Source of the DNA: Curvularia sp. ZM96
Lineage: Eukaryota; Ascomycota; Dothideomycetes; Pleosporales; Pleosporaceae
Assembly: GCA_022457065.1 (NCBI GenBank)
Contig: JAJGBQ010000006.1
Span: 1,984,001-2,048,000, forward strand
Reading direction: 5' to 3'
Length of the DNA: 64,000 nt
Shown here: piece by piece, positions 52,551 through 64,000 of the stretch
How the letters are laid out: each line of letters opens with the position of its first letter
Position numbering within the stretch: the first letter of the stretch is position 1
Program-made: the position numbers and the translations under genes
Notes under the pieces: generated by a model
What the model saw: only the letters and a program-made list of their open reading frames with translations
What the model was told of the DNA's origin: nothing
The model's database searches: none

Positions 52551-55500
52551 ATGGGTGTTCCTGCGATGTTTCGCTGGCTCAGCCAGAAATACCCCAAGAT
52601 TGTATCCAGTGTCCAAGAAGAGCTGCCAAAGAAGGTCGGCGATGCTGTCATACCCGTAGACCGCACCGGACCCAATCCCAACGGTGAAGAGTTCGACAAT
52701 CTATACCTCGACATGAACGGCATTGTTCATCCATGCTCGCACCCCGAAGACAAGCCAGCGCCCAAGACCGAAGCTGACATGATGCTTGCCATTTTCGAAT
52801 ACACTGATCGCGTACTCGGTATGGTGCGCCCACGTAAGCTGCTCTACATGGCAGTCGATGGTGTTGCGCCTCGTGCCAAGATGAACCAACAGCGCTCGCG
52901 TCGTTTCCGCTCAGCCAAAGAGGCGAAGGAAAAGGATGAAGAACGTGCAGAGTTTCAGAAGATGCTCAACTCACAGAAGGCCAGCCGTGGCGAAGACATC
53001 GATAGTCTCGAGGAGGTCATTGAGAAGACCTGGGACTCCAATGCAATCACACCTGGTACACCATTTATGCATCTGCTTGCCGAGAGTCTTCAATACTGGT
53101 GTGCCTACAAGTTCACAACCGACCCCTCTTGGAAAGACATGAAAGTCATCATTTCCGATGCATCTGTGCCTGGTGAAGGCGAACACAAAATCATGAACTT
53201 CATTCGCTCACAACGCGCTATGCCTACACATGACCCCAACACCTCACACGTCATCTACGGCTTGGATGCCGACTTGATCATGCTGAGTCTTGCCACTCAT
53301 GAGCCTCATTTCCGTGTTCTCAGAGAAGATGTCTTCTACGATTCTGGTAAGGATAAGGTCTGCACGCGCTGTGGGCGCAAGGGCCACATCCGAACCAACT
53401 GTGAATTCCCTGATGATGGCAAAAAACTCACTGAAGAAGAAGCCGATGAGGAATGGGCTAGATCTGATCACCAGCTGAAGCCTTTCATATGGCTACATAC
53501 CAACATCCTTCGAGAATACTTGGCTGTCGAAATGGACACGCCCCAGCGCACCTTTAAGTATGATTTGGAGCGTTCACTCGATGATTGGGTCTTCATGTGT
53601 TTCTTCGTCGGTAACGACTTTCTGCCACACTTGCCTAGTCTTGAGATCCGCGACCAGGGTATCGATTTACTCATTAGCATTTGGCGAGACCTTGCCGCTG
53701 ATATGGATGACTACATAACTAAGGATGGTTATCCTGATATGCGCCGCGTACAGCAGATTCTTTCGGCACTTGCCAGCAGAGAGGCTGGTATTTTCAAGAA
53801 GCGCAAGGAAGTTCAAGACCGTCAGGCAGCTAACAGGGCTCGACGTGAAGCCCAGAATAATGCCAACAAACGTCGACGAACAGACGAAAATGGCCTTTCC
53901 GCACCAGGATTCAAGCGCACAAAGGAGACTACGGATACCTACACAAGTGCAGGCATCGTGTTCTTTGATCCCAAAGAGGCCCAATCCAAAGAGGTCCGCA
54001 ATGTCCACAAGGATATTATGCATACTCGAGATCCTCAGGCCAACAAGAGTGCGGCTGCCAGGCTCAAGGAGCTCATGAAAGCCAAGGCCGATGGAACCTC
54101 TATTTCGGAGCCTGAGCCAGCCTCGGCTTCAGAGCCAGCTTCGGAACCCGCTTCAGAACCTGCTTCTGGTACTGAGACCCCAGTTCACCTTGGAAAACGT
54201 AAAGCACACGACGTCGAAGACCTCGACAACGGGACACCTGGACGCAATACACCAATCGTTCCTGAGTCTCCAGCACAGGATGGTCAGACCCAAAAAACAG
54301 AGGATGGCACTCCAGAAGATACCGTCAGGCTTTGGGAGGACGGTTACGAAGAGCGATATTACGAGCAGAAGTTTGGCGTTGCACCCGACGACATCGCCTT
54401 CCGCAACAAGGTCGCACGCCAGTATGCTGAAGGTCTGTGTTGGGTGTTGGCCTACTATATGCAAGGCTGCCCTTCTTGGACATGGTACTTCCCACATCAC
54501 TACGCTCCATTCGCCGCCGACTTTGTGGGCCTCGAAGACATGGACCCTCGCAAGCTGTTTGAGAAGGGCAAGCCTTTCCATCCTTATGAACAGCTGATGG
54601 GTGTCTTGCCTGCGGCATCCAACCATGCCATACCCGAACCGTTCCGCGTACTCATGGAGGACCCGAATAGTTCCATTGTCGACTTCTATCCCCCGGACTT
54701 CCCCATCGATCTCAACGGCAAAAAGTTTGCTTGGCAGGGTGTCGCGATCTTGCCCTTCATTGACGAGAAGCGACTTCTCGCCGCCATGGCCACAAAGTAC
54801 CCTGAGCTGTCAGACGATGAGAAGAAACGAAACGAATTTGGCAAGGAAACCCTTATGTTTTCCCAAGAGTGCAGTCTTTTCGACGATGTAGAGAAGGCGC
54901 TATATCGCAAGGGCCAGCAGAAATACAGGATTGATCCTGCCAAGAGTCGTGCGCTTCACGGAGATGTCGAGCCACACGACCTGTTTGTCATGGACAGTCA
55001 GCTTGTACCACCATTTGACGCCGATGGCGTAACAGATTTCGAGATCACTCAGGATCGCTCAATGAGGTAAGACACATTTGATTTTTGTTTCTGATTCTTA
55101 TCTTTACTTCTTGTCTTTGAACCACTTACCGACAACACAGGGTTTATTACGAAATGCCATCTGTAACCTCCAGCCGAGCACACAAGTCTGTTTTGCTTGA
55201 TGGCGTTAAGCTACCCAAGCCAGCCCTTAGTCCGGGTGAGGCTGAATCGGTACGTCGCGCCAACGAGCGTGGTGGCTTCCGTGGCCGCGGTCGTGGAGGT
55301 GGAGGTGGTCGGGGAGGCTTCAATGATCGTCGCAACAACGACAACATGCGTAACGACTACCAGAACGGCGGCGGACGAGGAGGCTATCAGAATGGTCGTG
55401 GAGGCGGCAGTTGGGACAACAACAGAGGAGGCTATGGCGGCTCGGCTGGAGGCTATCCACCACCACCGCCTAACTTTGCCCCTCCATTTCCTGGCGGCTT

Positions 55501-55936
55501 CCCACCTCTACCAGGTGCCAACTTCTTCCCTCCCCCACCTCCGGGTTGGGTACCTCCACCCGGTGTAGGTGGCTGGCAAGGTGGCGCTCCTCCGTACGGC
55601 GCTCCACCTGTACCACCACCAGTCGGACAACGGCCTGCATGGATGGGCAACTCCAATCAGCAACACGGTGCGCCACCGCCACGTCAGGCACCCAACAACA
55701 GCTCCTTACGGGACGAGAGGTTCTATCGGCCAGCGGACGAAATCCTCGGACGAAGCGGAGGCGGAAGCGGAGGTGGAAGCGGAGGATACCAGGGCAGCAA
55801 CCCGTACAGCGACCGCCCACCCAGAGAGGATAGGGGAAGCCGTGGGGGTCGAGGTGGTCGAGGTGGACATCGTGGCGGCAATGGTGGAGGATACCAGGGT
55901 AACAGGCCTGGCTACAACTCGAATGATTACCGTTGA
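52551..55936 (+). CDS. RAT1: Nuclear 5'-3' exoribonuclease
   Basis: Two exons, 52551-55066 and 55141-55936, join as AG|G with a 74-nt intron and encode about 1103 aa. The N terminus MGVPAMFRWLSQKYPKI and the blocks LDMNGIVHPC, MAVDGVAPRAKMNQQR, VPGEGEHKIM, GLDADLIMLSL and FVGNDFLPHLPSLEI are the conserved XRN nuclease core with acidic metal ligands. A CCHC zinc knuckle CTRCGRKGHIRTNC marks it as Rat1/Xrn2 and not the cytoplasmic Xrn1. Rat1 degrades 5'-monophosphate RNA in the nucleus, trims rRNA and snoRNA 5' ends, and drives torpedo termination by RNA polymerase II. An EPASEPASEPASE low-complexity linker lies before the C-terminal core block. The tail is rich in RGG/FG and Pro-Pro runs and is fungal in character. 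Confidence 0.97.
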
Positions 55937-57352
55937 GTTGCTAGGCTCACACGAGGCGAAACAAGTTACGGCGACACATTGTGCACCATCACTTGAAGGC
56001 CTTGCTCCCGTTCCTAGTAGAGCTATAGATCTTGTACGATTAGACATGTACTGCGATATCCACGAAATGCCGGCTGTTTGATTAGCATCTGAGATGGAAA
56101 ATTGGGGTTAGTACTTGTTCATCATAATGTTATACGTGTATTCTATGTAAAAGCCTTCCTCTCGTGTTGACTGTATCGTGATAGAACTTGAAATGGGTCG
56201 GAACATAGGGTCAGTACGAATTGTCACACTAGTTCTCTGGGTGCTGATTTGATGCTAGCATAAGCCAGCAAACCAGCGTGCACCCGTTTTTTTCGTTACA
56301 CTTGACAGTAGTATTCTCTATATTGAAAAAGAGTGGTGCAGATACCACAATGTTCCGAAAACACACACATAGGAGACCTATGCGTATGTGAATATGGATG
56401 TTTATTATTTAGTAAAGACGAGAAAAATTCACTATATGTTGAGAGCTGTTAAGTTATGTTTGTTTACTGCACAACTCTATGCCACCGCCGGACACAGTAC
56501 GATCAGGAACATGACGAAGAATCACACAGCGACTATGTCCTTGTAGCAAGAATCCCTACATGGGGGCTTCTAACACTGTCCGGTGAAGCCTGGCGTTACG
56601 TCCTCCAAACTCCATGCCTAACACTGTCCTGCATAACGACCAAAACAAAGTGACGATCGAAATCTCCAGCATAAGCAGATCATTCCATGCATAATTTCAT
56701 GTCCTCATTGCATAAAGAAAACAAAAAAGGAGTCGAGAAATAGCTGCGAGAGAAAAGCAAGATAAGTGATATGCGCTGGCTTCCCCTGGCTAGCTCTTTG
56801 CTTTTCCCCGGTCAAGGGACGAGCACGCGTGTACATTGCCCTGCACTAGAAGCCTAGTTTGGTATATTGCTTTGTTGGAGGAATTTAGTCGTAAGCTTCC
56901 CGATTAGATAGCAAGAGTTCAATGCCAGTATTAGCGGGGATTGTTTTTTCCTTTCCCAACTAGGATATGGGGTCTGAACTAGTTATTGTTTTCTTTTCTG
57001 CTCACCGGTTTGGTGGGACAATGGTTTGAGAAAATCTAGACTTAGGGGGTTTCGGCGCTTTTTGCTTTTGAGGAATATGGTTGAGTAAGATCAACGAGTC
57101 AGGAATGGGCTAGGAGGGGACAGCAGTTTCCTAGTGAAGGAAGAACTTAATTGTGATGGTTTACGTGTTGTCATTTACTGAGAGGGCCTTTGTGGTTGAA
57201 TCTTAGGCCGAACGCGGCTGGGCCGAAATCAAGGACTGCTCAAAAGTCATTGATAGGCAAACAGGGACAGATAGATTCATCAAGTAGCGTAACGGGTTAT
57301 CCAGGTACAACCCACAGACCTTGACCGTTTCCCGTTCCACACCACAGCGCCC
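55937..57352. other. 1.4 kb convergent intergenic region
   Basis: It lies between RAT1 and the methyltransferase gene, which converge. It is AT-rich in parts, and I see no gene. The frame at 56456-56653 is short and unconvincing. Confidence 0.5.
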
Positions 57353-58086
57353 TCACTTCCCCACCTTTCTCGCCAGCACCCAAACAAACGCACTATCCCC
57401 GTCAGCCTGCTTGACCTCTCTAAGCTCGACCTCAAAGCCCGCCTTCTCTACCATCTCCACACTCTTCTCCTCTCCCCAGCTACTCCAAAACATCCACCCC
57501 TTTTCATGACCGAGCCACTTCTCCTCCTCATACGTCGACGCAGCCACGACAGAGAAGTTAGCCAACAGGTAACCCCCAGGCTTAACCCACTCTGCAATCT
57601 TAGCCATGAGCTGCGTCTGCTCGTCACGCGGCAGGTGAATAATGCTATAGAACCCTGTGACAGCATCGAAGCTTGCGGGTGGGAAAGAGAGACTCAGCAT
57701 ATCGCTCTCGACCAGCGTCAAGCGATCCTCGTACGCGGATAAATTGGTGCGCGCAAGATCGAGCTGCGAGGTGGAAATGTCATTGCCTGTGACATGAAAG
57801 ACTGGGTTGGAGCGCTCGAGTAGAAACTTTGTTGCGGGCACGCCGGCGCCACAGCCTAGCTCTAGCACGTTGGCTGTCTCGTGGGACGACAGCTTGGTGA
57901 GTAGACGGTCGAGGTAATCCAGACGGAGGATTTCGTTGGGATTGGTAAAATCGGTATTGTATGTGTCCGCTATGGCATCATACGAAGCTTTTACGCGCGC
58001 TTTGAGGTCGGAAGGGACTGTGTTGTGTAAATGATGTGCGGGCTACCAAAGACTCGCTGATGGATTGGCTTACTTTCGTGTGTCAT
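57353..58086 (-). CDS. SAM-dependent class I methyltransferase, small
   Basis: Exon 1 is only 13 nt (58086-58074: MTHE plus one base). The intron, 58073-58018 (GTAAGC...AACACAG), leads to exon 2 at 58017-57353, for 225 aa in all. The joined start reads MTHEIPSDLKARVKASYDAI. The class I fold shows motif I VLELGCGAGVPATKF, then GNDISTSQLDLAR for the ribose-binding acidic residue, ESDMLSLSFPPASFDAVTGF, and later EWVKPGGYLLANF. It matches the methyltransferase type 11/25 group, which acts on small molecules. The substrate cannot be told. No biosynthetic genes flank it, so it may act alone in metabolism or detoxification. The tiny first exon is supported by the phase match and family-like start, but other starts are possible. 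Confidence 0.88.
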
Positions 58087-60330
58087 GGTAATTTTTGTGC
58101 TGTCTTGAGTTGTTTGCAGTTTGAGATGTATGAGTTCAATGGTGCTGATCGTCGCTCGACTTCTTATGTTGAAAGAGAGTCATTCTGGGTGACTCAGTAG
58201 ACATGATGCATCCTCAGCCGCTAGTTGAGCGTACCCCATGGGGACGAGATGAGTAGGACGGACGGGTTGCCTAATCGATCGATGCATTGCATTCACACCA
58301 TATACAGATTGCGAACACTTTCGCAGAATGATGGGAAAAGCTGTTCGAACTGCGAGATAAAAACCAGTACCTGGAACACTTGGAACCGAACAGTCAAGTT
58401 GAAAACTATAGCCAGCATAACGGCGGTTTACACACAACAGGCGTACAATATTCATCGGTGTAGACACCTCCCTTTGTCAGTAACTATAGCGCAGATCATT
58501 GTCCAGTCAGACCAACGTGCAGGAGCCAGGGCCCGTATATTCGGGCTCATATTGAATTGAACTGGTACCAAACACGAGCCCCAGCTCCAGTTGAAAAGCT
58601 ACTCCACTTGCTCAATTTGGTTTAGCCCAATTGAACTGAGCTGCAACTGAAGCGCAGCCAAACAGCCCCTATGCATTTCAGTTGCGCTACTGCTGCACTC
58701 GACGGATAGCTGATGTTACCCAAACGGGTATATTGATCTACCTGAACTGAACTGAACCGCACACTATCTCGAGCATGTCAAGTTCGACAGAATGACAGTG
58801 AGCCTTTTTAGAGCAAAGCATCGCCAAAAAGTTAAGAGCAAAAAAATCTCGGTTCAGTACGACGGGTACACCAACATTCCGCACCGCGTGTATACCACAT
58901 ACCTAGAAAAACCCTTCCTCCAAATATAGCCCCCCAATGCAGAACTCAGAGTCACATCGCCACCCGCAAATGACTGAACAACCCCAAGTAACACCTACAC
59001 ACGTCAGATCTCCCCAACCTCTCCGCAGCACCCCCCATCCTCTCTCATTTCCGCGGAGAAAAGCCATTGTCGCAACCAACACTGTCATCCCATCCATCAT
59101 CACCAGACACATGCGTATTCACCCATCTTACTCACCTCACTTCTCCGGCAGCAGCAACATTTGGAATAATCGTGCGCTTCTAGCCCTATACCCTCTCTTT
59201 ACAGTAGTTATTTCCCTAGTTACCCCATCATCCATCCACCACGTGCGCCTCGCTGCACCTCATCCACTCTGCCCTTTTCGCGTAAAAAAAAAGTGGCAAC
59301 ATGCGAGTCCAGAATCTTACGTTCATGGCCTGACATTTCTTCCCTCTCTCTCTTGCATGTCCACGTGAGTGTGAGAGGAAGCGAGAGGAGTTTGTTAGTC
59401 TGGGCCGTCGGCGGGTGGGTGGCGGAAATGCCCGATCCGAGACGTTTTCGTGGGCGTGGTGGGCTACTAGCGAGCATGGGATGATGGCATGGGGTGAGCA
59501 TGAGCTTTTTTTTTTGTTTGTAATGCCACGCGCGAAAAGACTGCATCTCCGTTTTCTGCTGGCGTTACGTTCTTTTTTTTTGCTGCGAATTTGAAGTGAA
59601 GAATGGAAATTATGAGAAAGTGTTGCTATTGTGTTCATAAAGGTAGGTAGAAAATATGGGTTTTGTTGCGAGGTAGATAACAGTAGAAAATAAAGAAATA
59701 CGTAAAAGGTTACTTGATTCTTAATCCCCTACAGGTTATCGCTCGTACCTGAACATCTTCCCGCTGGAGATCTACACAGATAGTGTCCGTTTTCCCACGT
59801 GTCTTGCAGCGGTGCAGAAACCCAGAGCTAGTACACTCATTACACGGAGATGTTGTGTGGGCGGAAGTAGCGGAGAAATCCTCCTGCAATGTGTAACTGG
59901 TACCTAATCAATACGTAATTCCCATCTTTACCGAACACCAAGAAAAGAGCCACTTTTTTTTTCTCGACCAACCCCTAGACAGAGCTTACAAATTCTGAGC
60001 GCATCACGCGTTCCTGCTCTGTCCTTGCGGGTGCAGGAAAATCGTATGAGACAGCCATGTGTTTGTTTTTGCCAAGCAAAACAAGCCACAACGAGACGAA
60101 AAGATGTTGCTGAGTCGTGTCTGTTGTAGGGATGTTGGCCTGAAACAAGGGTCTGGAATTATTTTAAGGTAGGAAATAGGCGAAGAGAAGGAGAGAAAAA
60201 AGATGCATCACCGCGGAGATGCAGTACTGGGAACGGGTCTTGTAGGAAAGGGCGGAAGGACGGACGGGGACATCGGACCATGATTATGGGACAGCGAGAA
60301 AGCGAGTGAGCGAGATCATGGAGAGGATAG

Positions 60331-60337
60331 TATATAT
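60331..60337 (+). promoter_or_regulatory. TATA-like element of the flavohemoglobin gene
   Basis: TATATAT lies 160 bp before the ATG at 60491 and follows GGATAG. The spacing allows a leader of roughly 100 nt. An ATTGG (reverse CCAAT) lies downstream of it at 60410-60414. Confidence 0.4.
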
Positions 60338-60471
60338 GTGTCGGTGGGGAGGAAGGTTTGTTTCATCATTCCATACAGACACCCACACAGACATACGAAT
60401 AGACTTATCATTGGTGGTTAGATATTACCTACCATCACAACCTTCAAACAACAGCACCACAGCACATACAA

Positions 60472-60489
60472 AACAACAACAACAACAAT
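60472..60489 (+). repeat. YHB1: (AAC)n run in the 5' leader of the flavohemoglobin gene
   Basis: About six AAC units lie directly before the ATG. A G-free, A/C-rich leader should be unstructured and favour efficient translation. Confidence 0.7.
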
Positions 60490-60490
60490 C

Positions 60491-61750
60491 ATGGACGGCC
60501 TGACACCATCCCAAGTCCAGATTATCAAGAGCACCGTCCCCGTTCTCGCCGAGCACGGCAGCAAAATCACGGCGCGATTCTACCATGATATGCTCGAAGT
60601 GCATCCACAACTTAAGAACGTCTTCAACAACACACACCAGGCCACGGGCCACCAGGCCCAAGCCCTTGCGGGAGCTCTCTACGCCTACGCCGCAAACATT
60701 GATGATCTGGGGAAACTGAGCCCCGCACTCGAGCTCATCTGCCACAAGCACACCAGCTTATTCATTCGCCCAGATCAGTATGCCATTGTAGGGAAGCACC
60801 TGCTGGAGTCGATGCAGACGGTCCTTGGAGACGCGGCAACACCTGAAATACTCGAGGCGTGGGGTGCAGCATACTGGCAGCTTGCCAACATCATGATTGG
60901 AAAAGAGGATCAGTTGTACAAAGAGACGTCGTACTGGCCGGATTGGGAAGACTTTACCATTGCCAAGAAAGAAAAAGAAAGCGAGGAAATTACGTCCTTC
61001 TACCTCGAGCCAGTCAGGAGCAGTCTCAAGCTGCCCATGTTCAAACCAGGACAATACGTTTCGGTCAATGTGTTTGTCGACGAGCTGGATGGCGGCGTGT
61101 GGCAGGCCAGACAGTACAGCTTGAGCGACGCACCAGGCAAGAAGTACCTAAGAATCAGCGTTAAGAGAGAGCCCGGCGTCGAGATTGGAGAGCCCAAGCA
61201 CATGGCGCACGCGGGGTACATTTCTAATCTGCTGCACGACCAGAAGAACGAGGGCGATGTAGTCCAGCTGTCCCATCCATTCGGCGATTTCTTCTTCGAC
61301 GCCGGGGAAGCGGGAGAAGAGACGCCTGTAGTCCTCATCTCGGCAGGTGTCGGCCTAACTGCGCTCACCTCCATTTTCAATTTTTTGATTGAGCAAAGCC
61401 CATCTCGGCGGATTACCTGGATCCAGGGTGCGCGCAACTCAAAGACCAGGGCTTTCAAGCAGCACATCGACCAAAGTGTAGCGAACCATGGGAACGTGCA
61501 TGCCGTGTACTTCCTGTCAAGCCCCAGCGAAGAGGATATGCAGGGACGCGACTACGATATCAAAGGTCGCGTGGATCTCGATCGGGTTGGCAGCAAACAC
61601 CTCCACACGGACAACAGCAGCACGCTGTACTACTTGTGTGGACCCACATCGTTCATGCTCGACGTTGAGGCCAAGTTGAAGAGCTATGGCGTTCCCAGTG
61701 AACGGGTGAAGATGGAGTTGTTCGGCACTGGTGGAGTTCCTAGGATCTGA
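60491..61750 (+). CDS. YHB1: Flavohemoglobin (nitric oxide dioxygenase)
   Basis: A single exon of 419 aa, close to the usual 400. The globin domain (1-150) shows the distal Tyr31 in RFYHDM, Gln55 in GHQAQAL, and the proximal His87 in CHKHTS, matching the heme pocket of Hmp-type proteins. The reductase part has the FAD motif RQYSLSDA near 207, the NAD(P)H-binding ISAGVGLTALTS near 285, CGPTSFM near 383, and ELFGTGG at the end. It oxidises nitric oxide to nitrate with O2 and NAD(P)H, protecting against nitrosative stress from the host or from denitrification. No targeting sequence is evident, so a cytosolic place is likely. The AAC-rich leader lies directly upstream. Confidence 0.97.
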   Translation: MDGLTPSQVQIIKSTVPVLAEHGSKITARFYHDMLEVHPQLKNVFNNTHQATGHQAQALAGALYAYAANIDDLGKLSPALELICHKHTSLFIRPDQYAIVGKHLLESMQTVLGDAATPEILEAWGAAYWQLANIMIGKEDQLYKETSYWPDWEDFTIAKKEKESEEITSFYLEPVRSSLKLPMFKPGQYVSVNVFVDELDGGVWQARQYSLSDAPGKKYLRISVKREPGVEIGEPKHMAHAGYISNLLHDQKNEGDVVQLSHPFGDFFFDAGEAGEETPVVLISAGVGLTALTSIFNFLIEQSPSRRITWIQGARNSKTRAFKQHIDQSVANHGNVHAVYFLSSPSEEDMQGRDYDIKGRVDLDRVGSKHLHTDNSSTLYYLCGPTSFMLDVEAKLKSYGVPSERVKMELFGTGGVPRI

Positions 61751-64000
61751 GGAGCGTCGTGGTGGTCAGTCAATCTAGTATCGGCCCTTTTATTTTCGTT
61801 TTTGCTCCGTTACATGTGTATTGTATTTCCTACCGGGCGTAAGTCGGCTTGACAACCTTCTCTTTTTGCAGTATTTTGTGCGGGCCGACCAGAGGGTTCC
61901 GTCAGTCTCGCAAATGGCAGTGTACCATGTACAGTAGGGCAGTAGATTCAACTCAATTCGGCACGTTTGATGACGCAAACTGACTCATTGACCGCGACCT
62001 GTCTGTGCAGCCCGCCCGTCGTGTTTCGCCCGCTCTTTTGAACGTTTTGGCGCAATTGGTACACCGCGCATGCCATAGAATGCCTTTTGCAAGGGCGCGA
62101 GGAACCCTGTGCACCGGAACGGCAAGCTAATGGTGGTAGGAGGCCCAAGTTGTACAGCGGCTATAGCATTGGCCGTGTTTCCGAGTATCTGGTAGTTTTG
62201 CAAACGTCACAAACCTTGGGCTTCGTCGATTTCGAGAGCCCAAGTGATCACGCGAACAAAAGCGCGCCATGCTGCAAGGGAACAAAAGGGGCTCACGATG
62301 CAATTGAAGAAATGGCTGGGCGCTGGTGGAGCAGGGCAGATCAGGAGCAGCACAAGACCAATAGGACCGAATGTAGAAGGTTATGGGTCGCCTTCATGCG
62401 GATGCAAGCGAGTCGGATTTGGTCCCGCGGTGGCATCGGCTGCTGGCCACCAAAACGGCGCATTCCGGGCAGCAGCATTTGGAGAGCCATTTGCTGCTAG
62501 TTGTTCGGGCGGATAGAAAGCTGGCACTACTCCTCAGCAGCATGACTGCGTGTAATTGCAGTATGCGGATGCTGTCATCATGGGTGCTCACGTGTGCAAC
62601 GACAGCGGGCGCAAGGGGTAATCTTCTGGAAAAGCAGGGAGGGGGGTGTGGGCGAGTACAGTACTGTATGTGCAGCGCTCCGTGACACACTCGCGATGCA
62701 AGGCGGCTTCTAGAAATTGCAGAGAAGGGCGCTCGGATCGTGTGGGAAGGCTGGCTGGCCAGGGTTGCCAACAAGTCGCCCTTGCGCCGGAACGTTGGTC
62801 AAGGGGGAGCTGGGGCCGCAGCCGCAGGGCCAGTGGCCGCGGTGCGATGACACAAAGCGCGAGGATAAGTACATATCTGAGGCGCCCTGTGCTTCCAAAG
62901 CCCGAAATAGCTCTTTGAATTTGCAAAATAACGATGAAACAACTGTGCCAGTCTAGCGGCCATGGATGCTGGCGATGGTGCATTTGCAGCAGCAGCAAAC
63001 GAGCGAGGGCCGCCGGATCGGGCCTAGGGGCTGGGGCGTCGATCAGCGAGCATTGCAGTTGGGACCGGCGGTGGGTGTTTATGCTTTTGTGATGTGTGTG
63101 ATGGGTATCGTCGTAATGCAGGGTAGCAGGTGTTATGGGAGCGGGCGTGCACAACTGTTTAGGGGGTACGTGTGTCGATGATCGAAACACGGCGAGTGAG
63201 GCTGCGCAGTGGGCCCCGGCAAATACTTTGGCCGGAGTGGGACGCGCAAGCACAGACGGATCTAGCGGAAGCATACCGAGCGCCCCCAAGTGCACGACTC
63301 CTTCACCGCAACTACATCGCAGTAGATGATAGGAACGTGGATGAAATGTCGGTGGGCGAGTCCAGACAGTGTAGAGTATGCTAACGTACTATACGCACAT
63401 AGTACGTAGGAAGGATTGGTGCCTGTCGCCGAGGAGCCGCGGCCCCCATCCCGATTCCCCAGGCCGCGAGACTGCCAGTACAGTACGGTAGCCAAGTCAA
63501 GTGGGTGTGGTTCTCGAGACAGATATGCTACCATCGTCGATTTGGCGCTGCTTACGTGTGCATGTTGGTGAGGAGGGTGCATGTGTATCGCAGTATGATG
63601 CCATATATATCGCCCATGCGTGGCACCCACGGCGTGGTGGAGGGTGGTAAAGGCCCGCCGTTCGCGAGCCCATGGTGTTTCCGCCGCGGTCAGGGGCGCC
63701 CATGATTGTCTCACAGCGCAGGAGGGCGTCTCCAGCCTCCGCCATTTGGACCCAGCCTCGCCAATTAGACGGCGCCCATGTCTTGGGCAACTGGGACTGC
63801 TATGCTTCTTTCTGCAGCCTCAAACCCACCTGTGTGCTTGGGCCCTTTGCCGGCACGCAGACTTGTCGCCCGCTGCACGTCCTAGCAAAGGGTTATGCAC
63901 CGTGCCTTTGTTCCTTCTAGCGGCCTTCCATAGCCCTTCCACATCCGGCCCCTGCGCCCTGATCCCAGCACGCCTCCAGGAACCGCTGAGTCGCTTTCCT
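61751..64000. other. 2.2 kb GC-rich region without a recognised gene
   Basis: Open frames up to 235 codons (minus 62588-63295) exist on both strands, but their content is low-complexity and unlike any family I know; high GC makes such chance frames common. It may be promoter and leader of a gene beyond the right edge. Confidence 0.45.

Larger units (their letters stand above)
58087..60490. other. 2.4 kb intergenic region with a short-motif cluster
   Basis: It lies between the methyltransferase start and the flavohemoglobin start. A dense set of 8-bp TTGAACTG/CAGTTGAA/CAACTGAA-type motifs lies at 58557-58757 in both orientations, preceded by the inverted repeat GGGCCCG...CGGGCTC near 58528-58547. 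Frames at 58937-59368 and 59228-59638 show no domain. The right end is the flavohemoglobin promoter. Confidence 0.5.

Noticed and set aside
62588..63295. Minus-strand frame of 235 codons in the GC-rich right end
   Set aside because: The content is Pro/His/Arg low-complexity and typical of chance frames in GC-rich DNA.

Overview
This window comes from a filamentous ascomycete, most likely a dothideomycete of the Pleosporales type. The taxonomic placement is inference from gene content. Genes carry short introns, mostly about 45-95 nt, with GT...AG ends and often a CTAAC-like branch site. Conserved eukaryotic genes stand as single transcription units, and there are no operons, rRNA genes or CRISPR arrays. 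I found no convincing tRNA. I reconstructed the spliced models by hand by joining reading frames at splice consensus sites.

Layout. 1-12.8 kb: the 3' part of a TAPT1/Emp65-like membrane protein gene, a 3.4 kb intergenic stretch, a full-size PDR/CDR1-type ABC drug transporter, and a large disordered nuclear-looking protein. 12.8-28.4 kb is accessory in character. It holds a divergent pair made of a C2H2 zinc-finger/TPR protein with near-identical TPR repeats and a DUF7580-type protein with an N-terminal helical segment and a kinase-C-lobe-like tail. Next come TA-rich, RIP-like DNA, a cytochrome P450 and an FLVCR-type MFS transporter. 28.9-33.9 kb is a housekeeping mitochondrial neighbourhood: the QCR6 hinge protein, an RraA/HMG-aldolase-like protein and the YME1 i-AAA protease. 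36.5-41 kb holds a bZIP-like factor without an obvious zipper and a degenerate G-alpha-like protein. 42-48.4 kb has an F-box/WD-like protein with an RGG tail, a MOT1-type molybdate transporter and a short-chain dehydrogenase. 48.7-55.9 kb has USO1 and RAT1, divergently arranged. 57.3-61.8 kb has a small SAM methyltransferase and a flavohemoglobin. The last 2.2 kb is without a recognisable gene.

The best candidate for something under-described is the divergent pair at 13.6-18.5 kb. A HeLo-like-helix plus pseudokinase-like protein shares about 220 bp of promoter with a repeat-variable zinc-finger/TPR protein, and both sit between TA-rich degenerate DNA. A second signalling-like oddity is the pseudo-G-alpha at 39-41 kb, fused to an N-terminal helical domain of the kind seen in fungal STAND-associated proteins. 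By analogy with fungal incompatibility and cell-death systems these are plausible self/non-self recognition components. That reading is inference and needs comparative data.
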